Positions 25,458 to 33,852 of a stretch of 64,000 nucleotides of DNA are shown in pieces. The stretch's first letter is position 1, and every line of letters starts with the position of its first letter. This stretch comes from CAYPZL01 sp964415045 (lineage in GTDB: Bacteria > Planctomycetota > Phycisphaerae > Sedimentisphaerales > Anaerobacaceae), in assembly GCA_964415045.1 (NCBI GenBank), contig CAYPZL010000005.1, forward strand, positions 1-64,000, given 5' to 3'. A program made the position numbers and the translations under genes. A model generated the notes under the pieces. That model saw only the letters and a list, made by a program, of their open reading frames with translations. It did no database searches and was not told the DNA's origin.

Positions 25458-26438
25458 CTACCGTGGGAAATACGCACCATACATGTCACGCAGAAATTCG
25501 AGCCACCACTGGATGCCGGGGTCGTCCTCGGAGCCGTCGCCGCCGGGGCGGTGGTTCGGGCCGTGGGGCGGGACGCACTGCAGCCACGTGGAGGCCAGCA
25601 TATAGCCTTCGCCGCGCGACAAATGCGCGACGGTCTGTTTCTTCTGATCGGCCTTCATGGCGTCGGTGTACACGCCGATGTTGATGTAGTTGTAGTACCC
25701 GTCTCGCTTGCTGTACTTGCCCCAGTAGCCGCCGGGGGCGTTTCCGGGCGTCGCTTCGCTCTGGATGTAGGGTTTGCCTTCCACGCGTTTGGCGAAGTGA
25801 ATGCCGAGGTCGGCCTCGGCAGGGGGCTCGCCCTTAAAGTTGGTCGCGATCACGCAGCGCGCGTCCGCGGCTTTGCCGGCGCGGACCATCGCCCGCGTAT
25901 CGAATTTCTTCGCCCGTTTGGCCATGCCCTCGTTGTCCGGGTCGACGAAGACGTTGCGATAGTCGTTGGCCTTGAGCCACGCGGCGGTGTTGGCCACGGC
26001 GGCGTTGGCCTCCTTCTGCGTCCAGCTCTCGCACTTGGCCTTGGAGTTGCCCCAATACAGACAGCCAACCAGGATCACCATCCCCCGCTTGTCGGCGGCC
26101 TCGATGATCCGCCCCATCCTCTCGGCGTAGACCGGATCGAGCGACCCGTCCTCGCGGTAGCCCTTGACGTCGCCGAAGCGCGAGCCCATGAAGTACACGC
26201 TGATGGTGTTGACGCCGCAGGAGGCAAACAGCGGAAGATGGTCGATCAACTCCCGGGTCGCCTTCTCGGACCGCAGCGCGTTGGAGCAGCGCAGCCCCTT
26301 GACCAGGAACGCCTTGCCGTTGAGATACGTCCCGGCCCCGCGAACCGAGAATACGTAATCGCCCGCGCCGGTCGGGCGGACCACGGCCAGCAGGACCATT
26401 ACGCCGACACCGATAAGGAGCGAACTCGATTTCTGCAT
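25458..26438 (-). CDS. Secreted TIM-barrel glycoside-hydrolase-like protein
   Basis: A 326-residue protein with a signal peptide (MQKSSSLLIGVGVMVLLAVV, then TGAGDYVF). The fold resembles GH5-type barrels: 'AGTYLNGKAFLVKGLRCSN' at the start, 'CGVNTISVYFMGS', 'ADKRGMVILVGCLYWGNS', and 'VFVDPDNEGMAKRA', where N-E may be the acid/base position (inference). The end is 'WWLEFLRDMYGAYFPR'. SD GGGAG precedes the ATG. It has a promoter candidate at 26477-26506 and is the first gene of a two-gene operon with the sulfatase, which suggests the pair act on one sulfated glycan. Confidence 0.7.
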   Translation of the reverse strand: MQKSSSLLIGVGVMVLLAVVRPTGAGDYVFSVRGAGTYLNGKAFLVKGLRCSNALRSEKATRELIDHLPLFASCGVNTISVYFMGSRFGDVKGYREDGSLDPVYAERMGRIIEAADKRGMVILVGCLYWGNSKAKCESWTQKEANAAVANTAAWLKANDYRNVFVDPDNEGMAKRAKKFDTRAMVRAGKAADARCVIATNFKGEPPAEADLGIHFAKRVEGKPYIQSEATPGNAPGGYWGKYSKRDGYYNYINIGVYTDAMKADQKKQTVAHLSRGEGYMLASTWLQCVPPHGPNHRPGGDGSEDDPGIQWWLEFLRDMYGAYFPR

Positions 26439-26476
26439 CACGAACTCCCGGTCTATTCCAGGTTTCACGCCGGCCT

Positions 26477-26506
26477 TTTGTACCATTTCAAGCCGGCATC
26501 CGTCAA
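26477..26506 (-). promoter_or_regulatory. Promoter for the hydrolase-sulfatase operon
   Basis: Minus strand TTGACG, 18-nt spacer, TACAAA. The predicted start is near 26470, about 32 bases before the ATG at 26438. Confidence 0.5.
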
Positions 26507-26521
26507 TCACCCCCGTCCCCC

Positions 26522-26690
26522 AAATTGGCTTTGTTTTCCAACCCCAACCCTCGTTCCCAGGCCAAAAGAGCGGAAATTGGCTTCGTTTGGCGCGACGGGC
26601 CCGGGCCTGCGGACCGCCCGGCACGCGGGTTGGGTTCGTTTGGTGCGATCGCCTTGAGCCTCGGTGCAGATGGCCAAATTGGGTTCGTTT
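26522..26690. repeat. Four degenerate 15-nt direct repeats spaced about 50 nt apart
   Basis: Copies of a motif close to AAATTGGSTTYGTTT begin at 26522, 26574, 26627 and 26676 (steps of 52, 53 and 49 bases). The spacers are not alike. The segment 26507-27042 otherwise holds no gene I can support, only the repeat at 26839-26899. The regular step is too degenerate for CRISPR, and the copies read as K/R-T-x-F/P peptides on the minus strand only by chance. Confidence 0.6.
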
Positions 26691-26838
26691 GTCATCTCCG
26701 GGCCACGCCAGTCAAACTTGGCGACGGGCGACACGTGGCGTCGCTGTCGCCTGCGAGCGGGCAAGTCGTGGTTTCGTACATGTGGGTCTCGGATGAGTTT
26801 CATTCGCGTCTCTCGCTGCCGCGGGGGTCTCTGAAGAC

Positions 26839-26899
26839 AGATCCTCCACTGCGCTGCGCTTCGTTCAGAGCCTGCCCTGAGCCTGAGCGAAGGGATGAC
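26839..26899. repeat. REP/MITE-like dispersed repeat, copy 1
   Basis: This shares the core AGATCC..CTTCG(T/C)TCAG..CGAAG..GATGAC with copies at 39080-39196 and 47251-47278. It also contains the internal palindrome-like CCTGAGCCTGAGCGAAG. It is intergenic and non-coding. Confidence 0.6.
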
Positions 26900-27042
26900 A
26901 AAAAGGCGAGGGTGAAACAGGGTTTGCATGGGGCACAGAATAGAACGACAGGGGAGGGTTCACGGGGCGGGCCCGACGACTCGTATGCGCACGGGGCACA
27001 GCGACGCCAAATACCAAATAGTAAATGCCAAATCGCCCCGCG

Positions 27043-27867
27043 TCAGTCCCAGCGGAATTTGACTTTATTCTCGGTCAGGGCCTTGAGACGCTGGCGGACG
27101 TTTTCCCGCTTGATGCCGTCGTCCTTCCACTTCTCGATCTCGTTCTTGCTCTCCTGGACCTGCTTCTGGAGGTCGGCGAGCTTCCTGAGCAGATGCTCGT
27201 AGGCGATTTCCTTCTGGCGGACGATGAGGTCGTAGCGTCGGGCGACCACCTCCTGCAACTCGGCCCCGATCTGTTGGCGTCTGGCTTCGGAGCGTTCGTG
27301 GCGCATGCGGTGGCGCAGCTCGTCCCGTCTCTTCTTGAGCGCCAGGTCCTCCTTGAGCACGGCGCCGAGCTCCGGGTTGGATCGTTCGGCGTCGAAGATG
27401 CGCCCGTAGCGGTTCATGAGCGTCTCGAAGTTCTTGACGTACACGGTGGGGTCGCGGTCCTTGAGCTTGACGAGGTCTTCGTGCTCTTTGGCGTAGTTGG
27501 CCTTGAGCCAAGCCAGAAAATCGTCGTTGCGTTTCTGGCGGCGGGCCGCCCAGTACTCGCGTCCCATCTTCTCGAGCTCCTGTCGGCCGTACTCGCGCAG
27601 CTTGATTTTGAACAGATCCTCGTCCCTCTTGCGCAACTGCTCCAGTTCCTTTGCCTGGTCTGGATTGCGCTTGCGCACGCCTTCCATCACTCGTTTGACG
27701 GTTTCTTCCGAGAGCCCGCGATCCCACCAGTGCCGCGGCTGCCTCGGCTCATCTTTCCAAATGTCTTCTTCTGTCGGCTTCTGTGAGGCCGCAGTCGAAC
27801 TCGCAGCTACGGAGGCGGCAACCAGCGTGGCAGCGGCGAGCATCATAGCGATCCGGCGTAGTGGCAT
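27043..27867 (-). CDS. Secreted coiled-coil protein, third gene of the sigma-factor operon
   Basis: A 274-residue protein with a signal peptide (MPLRRIAMMLAAATLVAASVAASSTAAS) and a long, highly charged helical body rich in K, R and E. Predicted coiled coil runs from about 60 to 250 ('KELEQLRKRDEDLFKIKLREYG', then 'LLRKLADLQKQVQESKNEIEKW'). I do not recognise a family. AAGGA lies 10 bases before the ATG at 27867. It starts only 5 bases after the anti-sigma-like gene ends, so it is the last gene of the operon and may be the extracytoplasmic partner or output of that regulatory pair. Confidence 0.7.
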   Translation of the reverse strand: MPLRRIAMMLAAATLVAASVAASSTAASQKPTEEDIWKDEPRQPRHWWDRGLSEETVKRVMEGVRKRNPDQAKELEQLRKRDEDLFKIKLREYGRQELEKMGREYWAARRQKRNDDFLAWLKANYAKEHEDLVKLKDRDPTVYVKNFETLMNRYGRIFDAERSNPELGAVLKEDLALKKRRDELRHRMRHERSEARRQQIGAELQEVVARRYDLIVRQKEIAYEHLLRKLADLQKQVQESKNEIEKWKDDGIKRENVRQRLKALTENKVKFRWD

Positions 27868-27872
27868 TACGG

Positions 27873-28385
27873 CTATCCTTTCCAAAACTCGGTCTCGATC
27901 TGCATCAGCTCCATCTCGATTTCCTCGACGTCGTCGGCCGGCCCGAGGTCATCGCCGCCGGATTCCAGGGCCTCCATTTGCGCTTCGATCCGGCGTATCT
28001 CGGACTGAAAGTACATCAGCTCGGCGTCTTCGGCGTTGACGTCCTCGCTTTCCCAGACGGACGTGGGGATGATCGAGGCGTAGCTCATCGGCGCGGTGGG
28101 TCGTGACGCGGGCCCGCGCCCCAGCAGGGCGATGGCGGCGATGATAATGACCGCTGCCGCCGCGGCCAGCGCGCGAGACAGACGCGCGAGCCGGCGCTTG
28201 CGCCTCTGGCGGGCGGCCATCTCAGTATTGATATACGCGATTAGCTCGGTATCCGGCTTCGGTGCGGGCCAGGTCGCCAGCATCCGCTCGCCGGCCCGGA
28301 CGTCCTCGGCGGCCGCTTCCGCTTCCGTCGCATCGACGAAACGTCCGAAAAGAGACTGCCAATCTTCTCGATTTTGATTTCCCAT
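27873..28385 (-). CDS. Anti-sigma-factor-like membrane protein
   Basis: A 170-residue protein with a cytoplasmic N-terminus of about 73 residues ('DWQSLFGRFVDATEAEAAAEDVRAGERML'), a basic stretch (RQRRKRRLARL), one membrane segment ('AAAAAVIIIAAIALLG') and a very acidic periplasmic helix. It lacks a clear HxxxCxxC zinc motif, so it is not a classic ZAS anti-sigma factor. The role is inferred from position: it starts 3 bases after the ECF sigma gene and is followed at once by a secreted coiled-coil protein. This order matches sigma/anti-sigma pairs in planctomycetes. Confidence 0.6.
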   Translation of the reverse strand: MGNQNREDWQSLFGRFVDATEAEAAAEDVRAGERMLATWPAPKPDTELIAYINTEMAARQRRKRRLARLSRALAAAAAVIIIAAIALLGRGPASRPTAPMSYASIIPTSVWESEDVNAEDAELMYFQSEIRRIEAQMEALESGGDDLGPADDVEEIEMELMQIETEFWKG

Positions 28386-28388
28386 GGC

Positions 28389-28928
28389 TTACCCTTCCAT
28401 GAGCTCACGCAGTTTCTTGAGCCCGCGGTGCAGCCGGGACAACGCCGTGCCGATCGGCTCGCGGCGCAGCTCGGCGATCTCCTTGAAGCTTAGTTCCGAA
28501 TAATAACGCAGCATAATCAGCTCCCTCGTGTCCGCATCCAGGCGGTTCAACTGGACCTGAAGCCGATCCAGCATCTCATCCCGGGCATCCGATTGTCGGG
28601 GTCCGTCGGACACGCGCTGCAACTGGGCCCGTCGCGCGTCGAACAGCTTCTGACGCCGCTTCTTGCCGCGCAGATGGTCGTGAAAGATGTTCGAGGCGAT
28701 CCGGAACAGCCAGCTTTCGAACACGCCACCTTTGTACGAGCCGATCTTCTCGACGAGCCTGATGAACAGCTCGCTGAGCAGCTCGTCACTGAGGTCTCTG
28801 TCACCCGTTAGCCGATAAAAGTAACCGTAGCAGCGGCCGGCGTACATGTCAACCATCTGCGCAAAGGCTTGGGCGTCCCCCGACTTACAGCCTTCGATGA
28901 TCCGGGCTAATTCGGCGCTTTCAGCCAT
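28389..28928 (-). CDS. ECF-type RNA polymerase sigma factor
   Basis: A 179-residue sigma70-family factor with region 2 ('YAGRCYGYFYRLTGDRDLSDELLSELFIRLVEKIGSYKG', 'FESWLFRIASNIFHDHLR') and region 4 ('LDADTRELIMLRYYSELSFKEIAELRREPIGTALSRLHRGLKKLRELM'). The two regions are joined by a short linker and no region 1 or 3 is present, which defines an ECF factor. It is first in an operon with an anti-sigma-like gene and a secreted coiled-coil gene. No SD is obvious before the ATG. No autoregulatory promoter could be recognised in the 184 bases upstream. Target genes are unknown. Confidence 0.92.
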   Translation of the reverse strand: MAESAELARIIEGCKSGDAQAFAQMVDMYAGRCYGYFYRLTGDRDLSDELLSELFIRLVEKIGSYKGGVFESWLFRIASNIFHDHLRGKKRRQKLFDARRAQLQRVSDGPRQSDARDEMLDRLQVQLNRLDADTRELIMLRYYSELSFKEIAELRREPIGTALSRLHRGLKKLRELMEG

Positions 28929-29112
28929 CTGCCGCGTTTACTTTTAATCCAAGACGGTGTTGAGAAAGGGTTTATTGCAGGAATCCGGAACGCCGGCGGT
29001 ACGCCGGGGCCGGTCCCGGTGGGGTCTTCCCCCCCATTTCGGCAGCGCAGATTCGTCGTCTTCCCGGTCCTGCTACGTCGGTTCGGCGACGAAGCGGGGC
29101 GCTGACGGGCCC

Positions 29113-29418
29113 TCAGATCGGCCACGAATCGTCCTGCTGGTCGTCCTCCTGGTCTTCCGGGTCGATCTTCCAGCTCTCGGAGTCCTCGATGTCGTCGATC
29201 TCGCGCTGGACGTATTTGAAAAGCTTATCCTGCAGCGGGGCGAGCTTTCCGTACCACTTGAGCATGCTCTGGTAGCTTGCCAGCAGCATGTCGAGCCGGA
29301 TCAACTGCCATTTCGCGATGCATTCGGGCTCTTTGATGTTCGAGAACGGATCGCATTTGAACGTTTTCCGCCCGTCCGGGCCGATCTCACACAACTCGCA
29401 CTGCTCACACTGTATCAT
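29113..29418 (-). CDS. Cys-rich conserved hypothetical protein (zinc-ribbon-like N-terminus)
   Basis: A 101-residue soluble protein. The N-terminus has four Cys (CEQCELC and 'FKCDPFSNIKEPEC'), which suggests a metal site. The rest is helical ('WQLIRLDMLLASYQSMLKWYGKLAPLQDKLFKYVQREIDDIED') with a very acidic tail. I believe this type is conserved in Phycisphaerae, but no function is known to me. The ATG at 29418 has an AGGG-type SD; an upstream extension of the frame is not used. It stands alone between the sigma operon and the small basic protein gene, which is divergent. Confidence 0.75.
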   Translation of the reverse strand: MIQCEQCELCEIGPDGRKTFKCDPFSNIKEPECIAKWQLIRLDMLLASYQSMLKWYGKLAPLQDKLFKYVQREIDDIEDSESWKIDPEDQEDDQQDDSWPI

Positions 29419-29545
29419 CGCTGCACCCTGATATCGAACGGCATCCCTGACGGGACGCCCCTGCATTGCTGTACTGTCCACGCACTCACCGACGGCGCCC
29501 GTTGCGCGCGACACGAACGGCGCCGCAACAATTGCTTTTTCTCCC

Positions 29546-29575
29546 TTTACAGGAGCGTTTCACCTATGCTAAACT
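29546..29575 (+). promoter_or_regulatory. Promoter for the 26-residue basic protein
   Basis: TTTACA (29546-29551), 18-nt spacer, TAAACT (29570-29575). A second -10-like TATAGT overlaps at 29575-29580. The leader to the ATG is about 55 bases. Confidence 0.5.
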
Positions 29576-29635
29576 ATAGTACACGAGTCAGCAGTACTTT
29601 GTAACCACGATTTTACAGTTTTGTTGGAGGAATGA

Positions 29636-29716
29636 ATGAGCAAGCCACGACGCAGAAGGAAAGTAGGCAGTAAGAAAAGACGCACGCGCTGGAAAATCAG
29701 GCATAAAATCAGCTAA
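29636..29716 (+). CDS. Tiny, extremely basic protein (26 aa)
   Basis: A 26-residue product with 14 Lys or Arg (begins MSKPRRRRKVGSKKRR, ends WKIRHKIS). A perfect SD, GGAGG, lies 5 bases before the ATG, and a sigma70-like promoter lies upstream, so translation is likely despite the size. Composition matches tiny ribosome-associated proteins (bTHX or AURKAIP1/COX24-like), but I cannot assign it to one. An overlapping ATG at 29632 is in another frame and too close to the SD. A weak GGCT-TTTTG-AGCC hairpin follows. Confidence 0.65.
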   Translation: MSKPRRRRKVGSKKRRTRWKIRHKIS

Positions 29717-29804
29717 GCGGCGTTCCTTTCCCACCTTTTTGGCTTTTTGAGCCCCTCTCTTGTGCCGGACGGTGGCGCGCGGCGCCGGATGCCTGCCGAT
29801 ATAG

Positions 29805-31403
29805 ATGGAACATTTTCACGTAGTTTTCGAGCCCGATGGGGTGGAGATTTCGATCCATCAGGGCGCTACGCTGCTTGAGGCCGCAAGCCAAGCCGGCATC
29901 ATTCTGACCACGCCCTGCGGCGGCAAGGGCACCTGTGGCAAGTGTGCGCTTCGCCTGGGTCCGTCCGGAGAGCAGGTCCGTGCCTGCCAGTATCGCGTGC
30001 AGAGCGATCTGGTGGTGACCGTGCCGCCGGAAGCGCGATTCTACGAGCACAAGATTCTCGTAGAGGGGGTGGACGGCGCGTTGCAGGCCCGCCCGACGGT
30101 GGTGGAGAACTACCGGTCGCAGGCCGGTTCCGGTGCCATTCTGGGCCTGGCGGTGGATATCGGGACCACGACGGTGGTTGTCCGGCTCGTTGACATGGCC
30201 GACGGGCGGACGCTGGCGACGGAGGCCGCGCTCAATCCTCAGACGCGCTTCGGCGACGACGTGGTCAGCCGCATCAACCACGCCCAATCACCCCAAGGGA
30301 TGGCGGAGCTGCACGAGGCCGTGATCGCCTGCATCAACGAGCTGGCCGGGAAGCTCTGCGAGCGGGAGAGCGTCGATCCTTCGGCGATATACGAGGCGTG
30401 TATCGTCGGGAACACGACGATGAACCATCTCTTCCTGCGATTCCCGGTGGAGCAGCTAGGCCGGGCCCCGTACGCGGCCCATTCGGTAGAAGCCCACGAT
30501 GTGCCCCCGGGCGACCCGGGTCTGCGGATGAATCCGGCGGGCAACGTCCACTGCGTGGAGAACATCGCCGGTTTCGTGGGCGCCGATACGACGGCCGCGG
30601 CGCTGGCAGTCGATATGGATTCTATTACCGACACGGTCCTGCTGGTGGACATCGGCACGAATGGCGAGCTGGTCTTAGGAACGCCGGAGCATCTCTGTGC
30701 GGCCAGTTGTGCCGCCGGGCCGGCCCTCGAAGGGGCGCGCATCCGACAGGGCGGCAGGGCGGCAACCGGTGCCATCGAGGCCGTGGTCGTGGAGGACGAC
30801 GATATCGTCGTCGATGTGATCGGGGATACCGAGCCCCGTTCGATTTGCGGCAGCGGCCTGATTGACGCCGTCGCGGTGTTGTGCGAGTTGGGTGTCATCA
30901 ACGCAACCGGACGCTTTGAGGACCGCCAGGTGCTGGAAGGGCGTCTGTCGCGGGCGCTGCTGTCACGCCTGGTCGAAAGTGACGGTCAGCCTGCCTTCTG
31001 CCTGGCATTCGACCTGCTGACGTCGGATCCCAGCGTTTGTCTGACCCAGAAGGACATACGCGAGGTGCAGCTTGCCAAGGGCGCCATCGGCGCCGGAATT
31101 CGCATCCTGCTGGCGAAGCTCGAACTGGACGCGGCCGATATCGACCGGGTCCTGCTGGCCGGGGCGTTCGGCAATTACATTCGGCCTCGTAGCGCCGTTC
31201 GTATCGGACTGCTTCCCAACGTGCCCCTCGAACGCATCCATTTCGTCGGTAATGCGGCCGCGTCGGGCGCCCAGATGCTACTGATCGGGGGGGAATGCCG
31301 CGAGCGGGCGTCCCGACTGGTTCAGCGGATCGAGTACGTGGAGATCGCGAACGAGAGGAACTTCGCGGAGTTTTTCGCCGACGCGATGATGCTCCAGCCG
31401 TGA
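29805..31403 (+). CDS. ASKHA-domain activator with N-terminal 2Fe-2S ferredoxin (RACE/DUF4445 type)
   Basis: A 532-residue protein of the type that reactivates corrinoid enzymes by ATP-driven reduction of Co(II) (RACE/RamA-like, DUF4445). The N-terminal [2Fe-2S] ligands are C38, C44, C47 and C61 (C-x5-C-x2-C-x13-C). A linker follows, then the ASKHA fold with 'LAVDIGTTTVVVRLVD', 'GNTTMNHLFL', 'ENIAGFVGADTTAAAL', 'LLVDIGTNGELVLG' and 'LAGAFGNYI'. It implies a corrinoid-dependent methyltransferase or dehalogenase elsewhere in the genome; none is in this window. No clear SD precedes the ATG. It converges with the exchanger gene. Confidence 0.85.
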   Translation: MEHFHVVFEPDGVEISIHQGATLLEAASQAGIILTTPCGGKGTCGKCALRLGPSGEQVRACQYRVQSDLVVTVPPEARFYEHKILVEGVDGALQARPTVVENYRSQAGSGAILGLAVDIGTTTVVVRLVDMADGRTLATEAALNPQTRFGDDVVSRINHAQSPQGMAELHEAVIACINELAGKLCERESVDPSAIYEACIVGNTTMNHLFLRFPVEQLGRAPYAAHSVEAHDVPPGDPGLRMNPAGNVHCVENIAGFVGADTTAAALAVDMDSITDTVLLVDIGTNGELVLGTPEHLCAASCAAGPALEGARIRQGGRAATGAIEAVVVEDDDIVVDVIGDTEPRSICGSGLIDAVAVLCELGVINATGRFEDRQVLEGRLSRALLSRLVESDGQPAFCLAFDLLTSDPSVCLTQKDIREVQLAKGAIGAGIRILLAKLELDAADIDRVLLAGAFGNYIRPRSAVRIGLLPNVPLERIHFVGNAAASGAQMLLIGGECRERASRLVQRIEYVEIANERNFAEFFADAMMLQP

Positions 31404-31428
31404 GCGAAGCCGGCGCAGAGCGGGACGA

Positions 31429-32394
31429 TCAAGCCGTCCGCGTAAAACCCAGCAGATAGATGATGTAGGCGGCGTAGGTCGCCAGGAGGACGACTCCCCC
31501 GATGCGATTGATTTTGCGCCCGCCGAGGATCGCCACGCCGGCAAACCCCGCACTGACGCCGATCATGATCCAGAAGTCCGCTCCGCCGGCGAATCGGGCC
31601 CCCACGACATAGGGGCGCACCATGCCGGCGGCACCCGTGACCAGCAAGGTGTTGAAGATGTTCGACCCGACGAGGTTGCCCACGGAAATGTCGTGGTGTC
31701 CCTTCGCCGCGGCGATCACGCAGGTGACCAACTCGGGCAGGGAGGTTCCCACCGCCATGATGGTCGAGCCGATGACCGCGTCGCTCAGGCCGACGGCGGT
31801 GCCGATCTCGGCGGCTCCGTAGACCGCCATGCGGGCCCCCACCGACAGCCCCAGCAGTCCGAGGACCACGAAGGCGATGTCATGCGTGAGCGTATGGGCG
31901 TGTGCGACGGGCAACTGGGGCTGGGCCGCTGCCACGTTCGCTCCGTTGGTCCGCGCCGTGCGGATGGTGTAGATCATCAGGGCCGTGAACACCACGAGCA
32001 GCAGGGCTCCCTCGGGTCGCGAGACCTGGAAATTGTGCAGCAGGGGCCACAAGAGCAGGGCCACGGCCAGCATCGCCGGCACTTCGCGCTGCAGCGTCCG
32101 GGCCTGGATTTCGAGGGGGCGAAGCAACGCGACGAACCCGCCGACCAGGGCCAGATTGGCGATGTTCGAGCCGTAGACGTTGCCGATAGCGATATCGCCC
32201 CGGCCGGGCAGGACGGCCGCGATACTGGCGGCCGCTTCCGGCGCCGAGGTGCCCATCGCCACCACCGTCAGACCCACCACGAGCTGACTGACGCCCAGAC
32301 GCTCGGCCAATCCGATGGCGCCGCCGACCAGGATATCGGCGCCCTTCCAAAGCAGGAGCAATCCGCCGACCAGAAGTAGTAGTGGCAACGCCAT
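31429..32394 (-). CDS. Sodium/calcium exchanger family protein (YrbG-type)
   Basis: A 321-residue CaCA antiporter with ten or so membrane segments in two inverted halves. The alpha-1 repeat is 'VVGLTVVAMGTSAPEAAASIAAVL...IAIGNVYGSNIANLALV'. The alpha-2 repeat is 'VIGSTIMAVGTSLPELVTCVIAAAKGHHDISVGNLVGSNIFNTLL'. The acidic ion-binding residues in GTSAPE and GTSLPE are both present. It exchanges Ca2+ (or similar) for Na+ or H+ across the inner membrane. It stands alone, converging with the ASKHA gene. Confidence 0.92.
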   Translation of the reverse strand: MALPLLLLVGGLLLLWKGADILVGGAIGLAERLGVSQLVVGLTVVAMGTSAPEAAASIAAVLPGRGDIAIGNVYGSNIANLALVGGFVALLRPLEIQARTLQREVPAMLAVALLLWPLLHNFQVSRPEGALLLVVFTALMIYTIRTARTNGANVAAAQPQLPVAHAHTLTHDIAFVVLGLLGLSVGARMAVYGAAEIGTAVGLSDAVIGSTIMAVGTSLPELVTCVIAAAKGHHDISVGNLVGSNIFNTLLVTGAAGMVRPYVVGARFAGGADFWIMIGVSAGFAGVAILGGRKINRIGGVVLLATYAAYIIYLLGFTRTA

Positions 32395-32577
32395 GGTGTC
32401 TCTTTGCGACCTGTCTTACTCTGAAAGATCAACCCGCCCGTGCGACCGGGGCGGGCCGGAGTTCCTGTTTGCTATGCCGAAGAATAATCGAGCCTTCCCC
32501 ATCCGGCAAGCGTTCGATGGGCACAAAATCCACCCTTGGGGACACGCGGCCGGCGTAGTTTCAGCCGAAGCAGAGAA

Positions 32578-32597
32578 GGCCCGCATTGGGACGGGCC
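32578..32597 (-). terminator. Terminator-like hairpin after fabF
   Basis: Minus strand GGCCCG, 8-base loop, CGGGCC, then a mixed TTCTCT run. It begins 3 bases after the fabF stop and likely ends the fab operon. The U-tract is imperfect. Confidence 0.5.
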
Positions 32598-32600
32598 GGC

Positions 32601-33845
32601 TCAGACGCGCCCCGCCACGAGGCAGGCGTTGTGGCCCCCGAAGCCAAACGAATTGCTGATGGCCACGTCCACCTTCGCCTCGCGCGCCTTCAGCGGCACG
32701 TAGTCCATCTTAAGATCGCACCGCTCGTCCTGATTCTCAAGATTGATGGTGGGCGGTATGATCGATTCGTTGATGGCCTTGATCGCCACGATGAGCTCGA
32801 CGGCGGCGGTAGCCCCGAGCATGTGGCCGAGGCAGCCCTTGGTGGAGCTGACCGGCGTCTGGTAAGCGCAATCGCCAAACACGGCCCGGATCGCCTTGCT
32901 TTCGGCGATGTCGTTGAGTTCGGTGCTGGTGCCGTGGGCGTTGATATAGCTGACATCTTCGGGATTGACCTTGGCGTCGGCCAGGGCCAGCTTCATGGCC
33001 ATCGCCGCACCGGCGCCGTCCGGCAGGGGCGCGGTAATGTGATGGCCGTCGTCCGTGGCGGCGTAGCCGAGCAGCTCGCCGTAGATGCGGGCGTTGCGTT
33101 TGGTGGCGTGTTCGTAGTCCTCCAGGATGAGCATGCCGGCGCCTTCGGAGAGGACGAATCCGTCGCGGTCCCGGTCGAAGGGTCGCGACGCCGCCGGCGG
33201 ATCGTCGTTGCGCACGCTCAGCGACCGAGCCGCGCAGAAAGAACCCAAGCCGATGGGGGTCACCGCCGCTTCGGAACCGCCTGTGATGACAATGTCGCTG
33301 CGTCCGCTGGCGATATTCCAGAAGGCCTCTCCGATGGTGTGGTTGCCCGAGGCGCACGCGCTGATCACGGCGAAGCTCGGACCGCGAAGACCCCACCGGA
33401 TGGCGATATTGCCGCTGGCGGCGTTGGCCATCAGTCGCGGCACGCAGAAGGGCGAGACCTTGCTCGGGCCTTTCTTCAGCAGGCGAACGTGCTGTTCCTC
33501 GATCTCCTTGATCCCGCCGATGCCGGTGCCCACGATGACGCCGACGCGATACGGGTCTTCCTTCGAGAAATCGAGTCCGCTGTCGTCCACGGCCTGCATC
33601 GCGCCGGCCAGGGCAAACTGGGTGAACCGGTCCATTCGCCGGGCCTCACGTTTGTCGATGTACTTCGTCACGTCGAAGTGCTTGATCTCGCCGGCAAAAC
33701 GGACCGGATACGCACTGGTGTCGAAGGACTCGATGGTGGAAACACCGCTGCGGCCCTCGCACAGCGCAGTAAACAGTTCAGTAACGGACTCGGACAGCGC
33801 AGTAACACACCCCAGGCCCGTAATGACAACTCGCCGTCTATCCAT
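32601..33845 (-). CDS. fabF: 3-oxoacyl-ACP synthase II
   Basis: Elongating condensing enzyme of fatty-acid synthesis, 414 residues. The start is 'RRVVITGLGCVTALS'. The nucleophile Cys is in 'VISACASGNHTIGEA', the two catalytic His are in 'NAHGTSTELND' and 'STKGCLGHMLGATAAVE', and the end is 'NSFGFGGHNACLV'. The 'GCLGH' segment differs slightly from the common SMTGH, but Lys and His are kept. It is the last gene of the rpmF-plsX-fabH-fabD-fabG-acpP-fabF cluster and starts 7 bases after acpP, so it is translated with ACP. Confidence 0.96.
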   Translation of the reverse strand: MDRRRVVITGLGCVTALSESVTELFTALCEGRSGVSTIESFDTSAYPVRFAGEIKHFDVTKYIDKREARRMDRFTQFALAGAMQAVDDSGLDFSKEDPYRVGVIVGTGIGGIKEIEEQHVRLLKKGPSKVSPFCVPRLMANAASGNIAIRWGLRGPSFAVISACASGNHTIGEAFWNIASGRSDIVITGGSEAAVTPIGLGSFCAARSLSVRNDDPPAASRPFDRDRDGFVLSEGAGMLILEDYEHATKRNARIYGELLGYAATDDGHHITAPLPDGAGAAMAMKLALADAKVNPEDVSYINAHGTSTELNDIAESKAIRAVFGDCAYQTPVSSTKGCLGHMLGATAAVELIVAIKAINESIIPPTINLENQDERCDLKMDYVPLKAREAKVDVAISNSFGFGGHNACLVAGRV

Positions 33846-33852
33846 GATGAGT

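Noticed and set aside
26522..26690. Possible CRISPR array
   Set aside because: Repeats are only 15 nt, degenerate and few; no cas genes are present.
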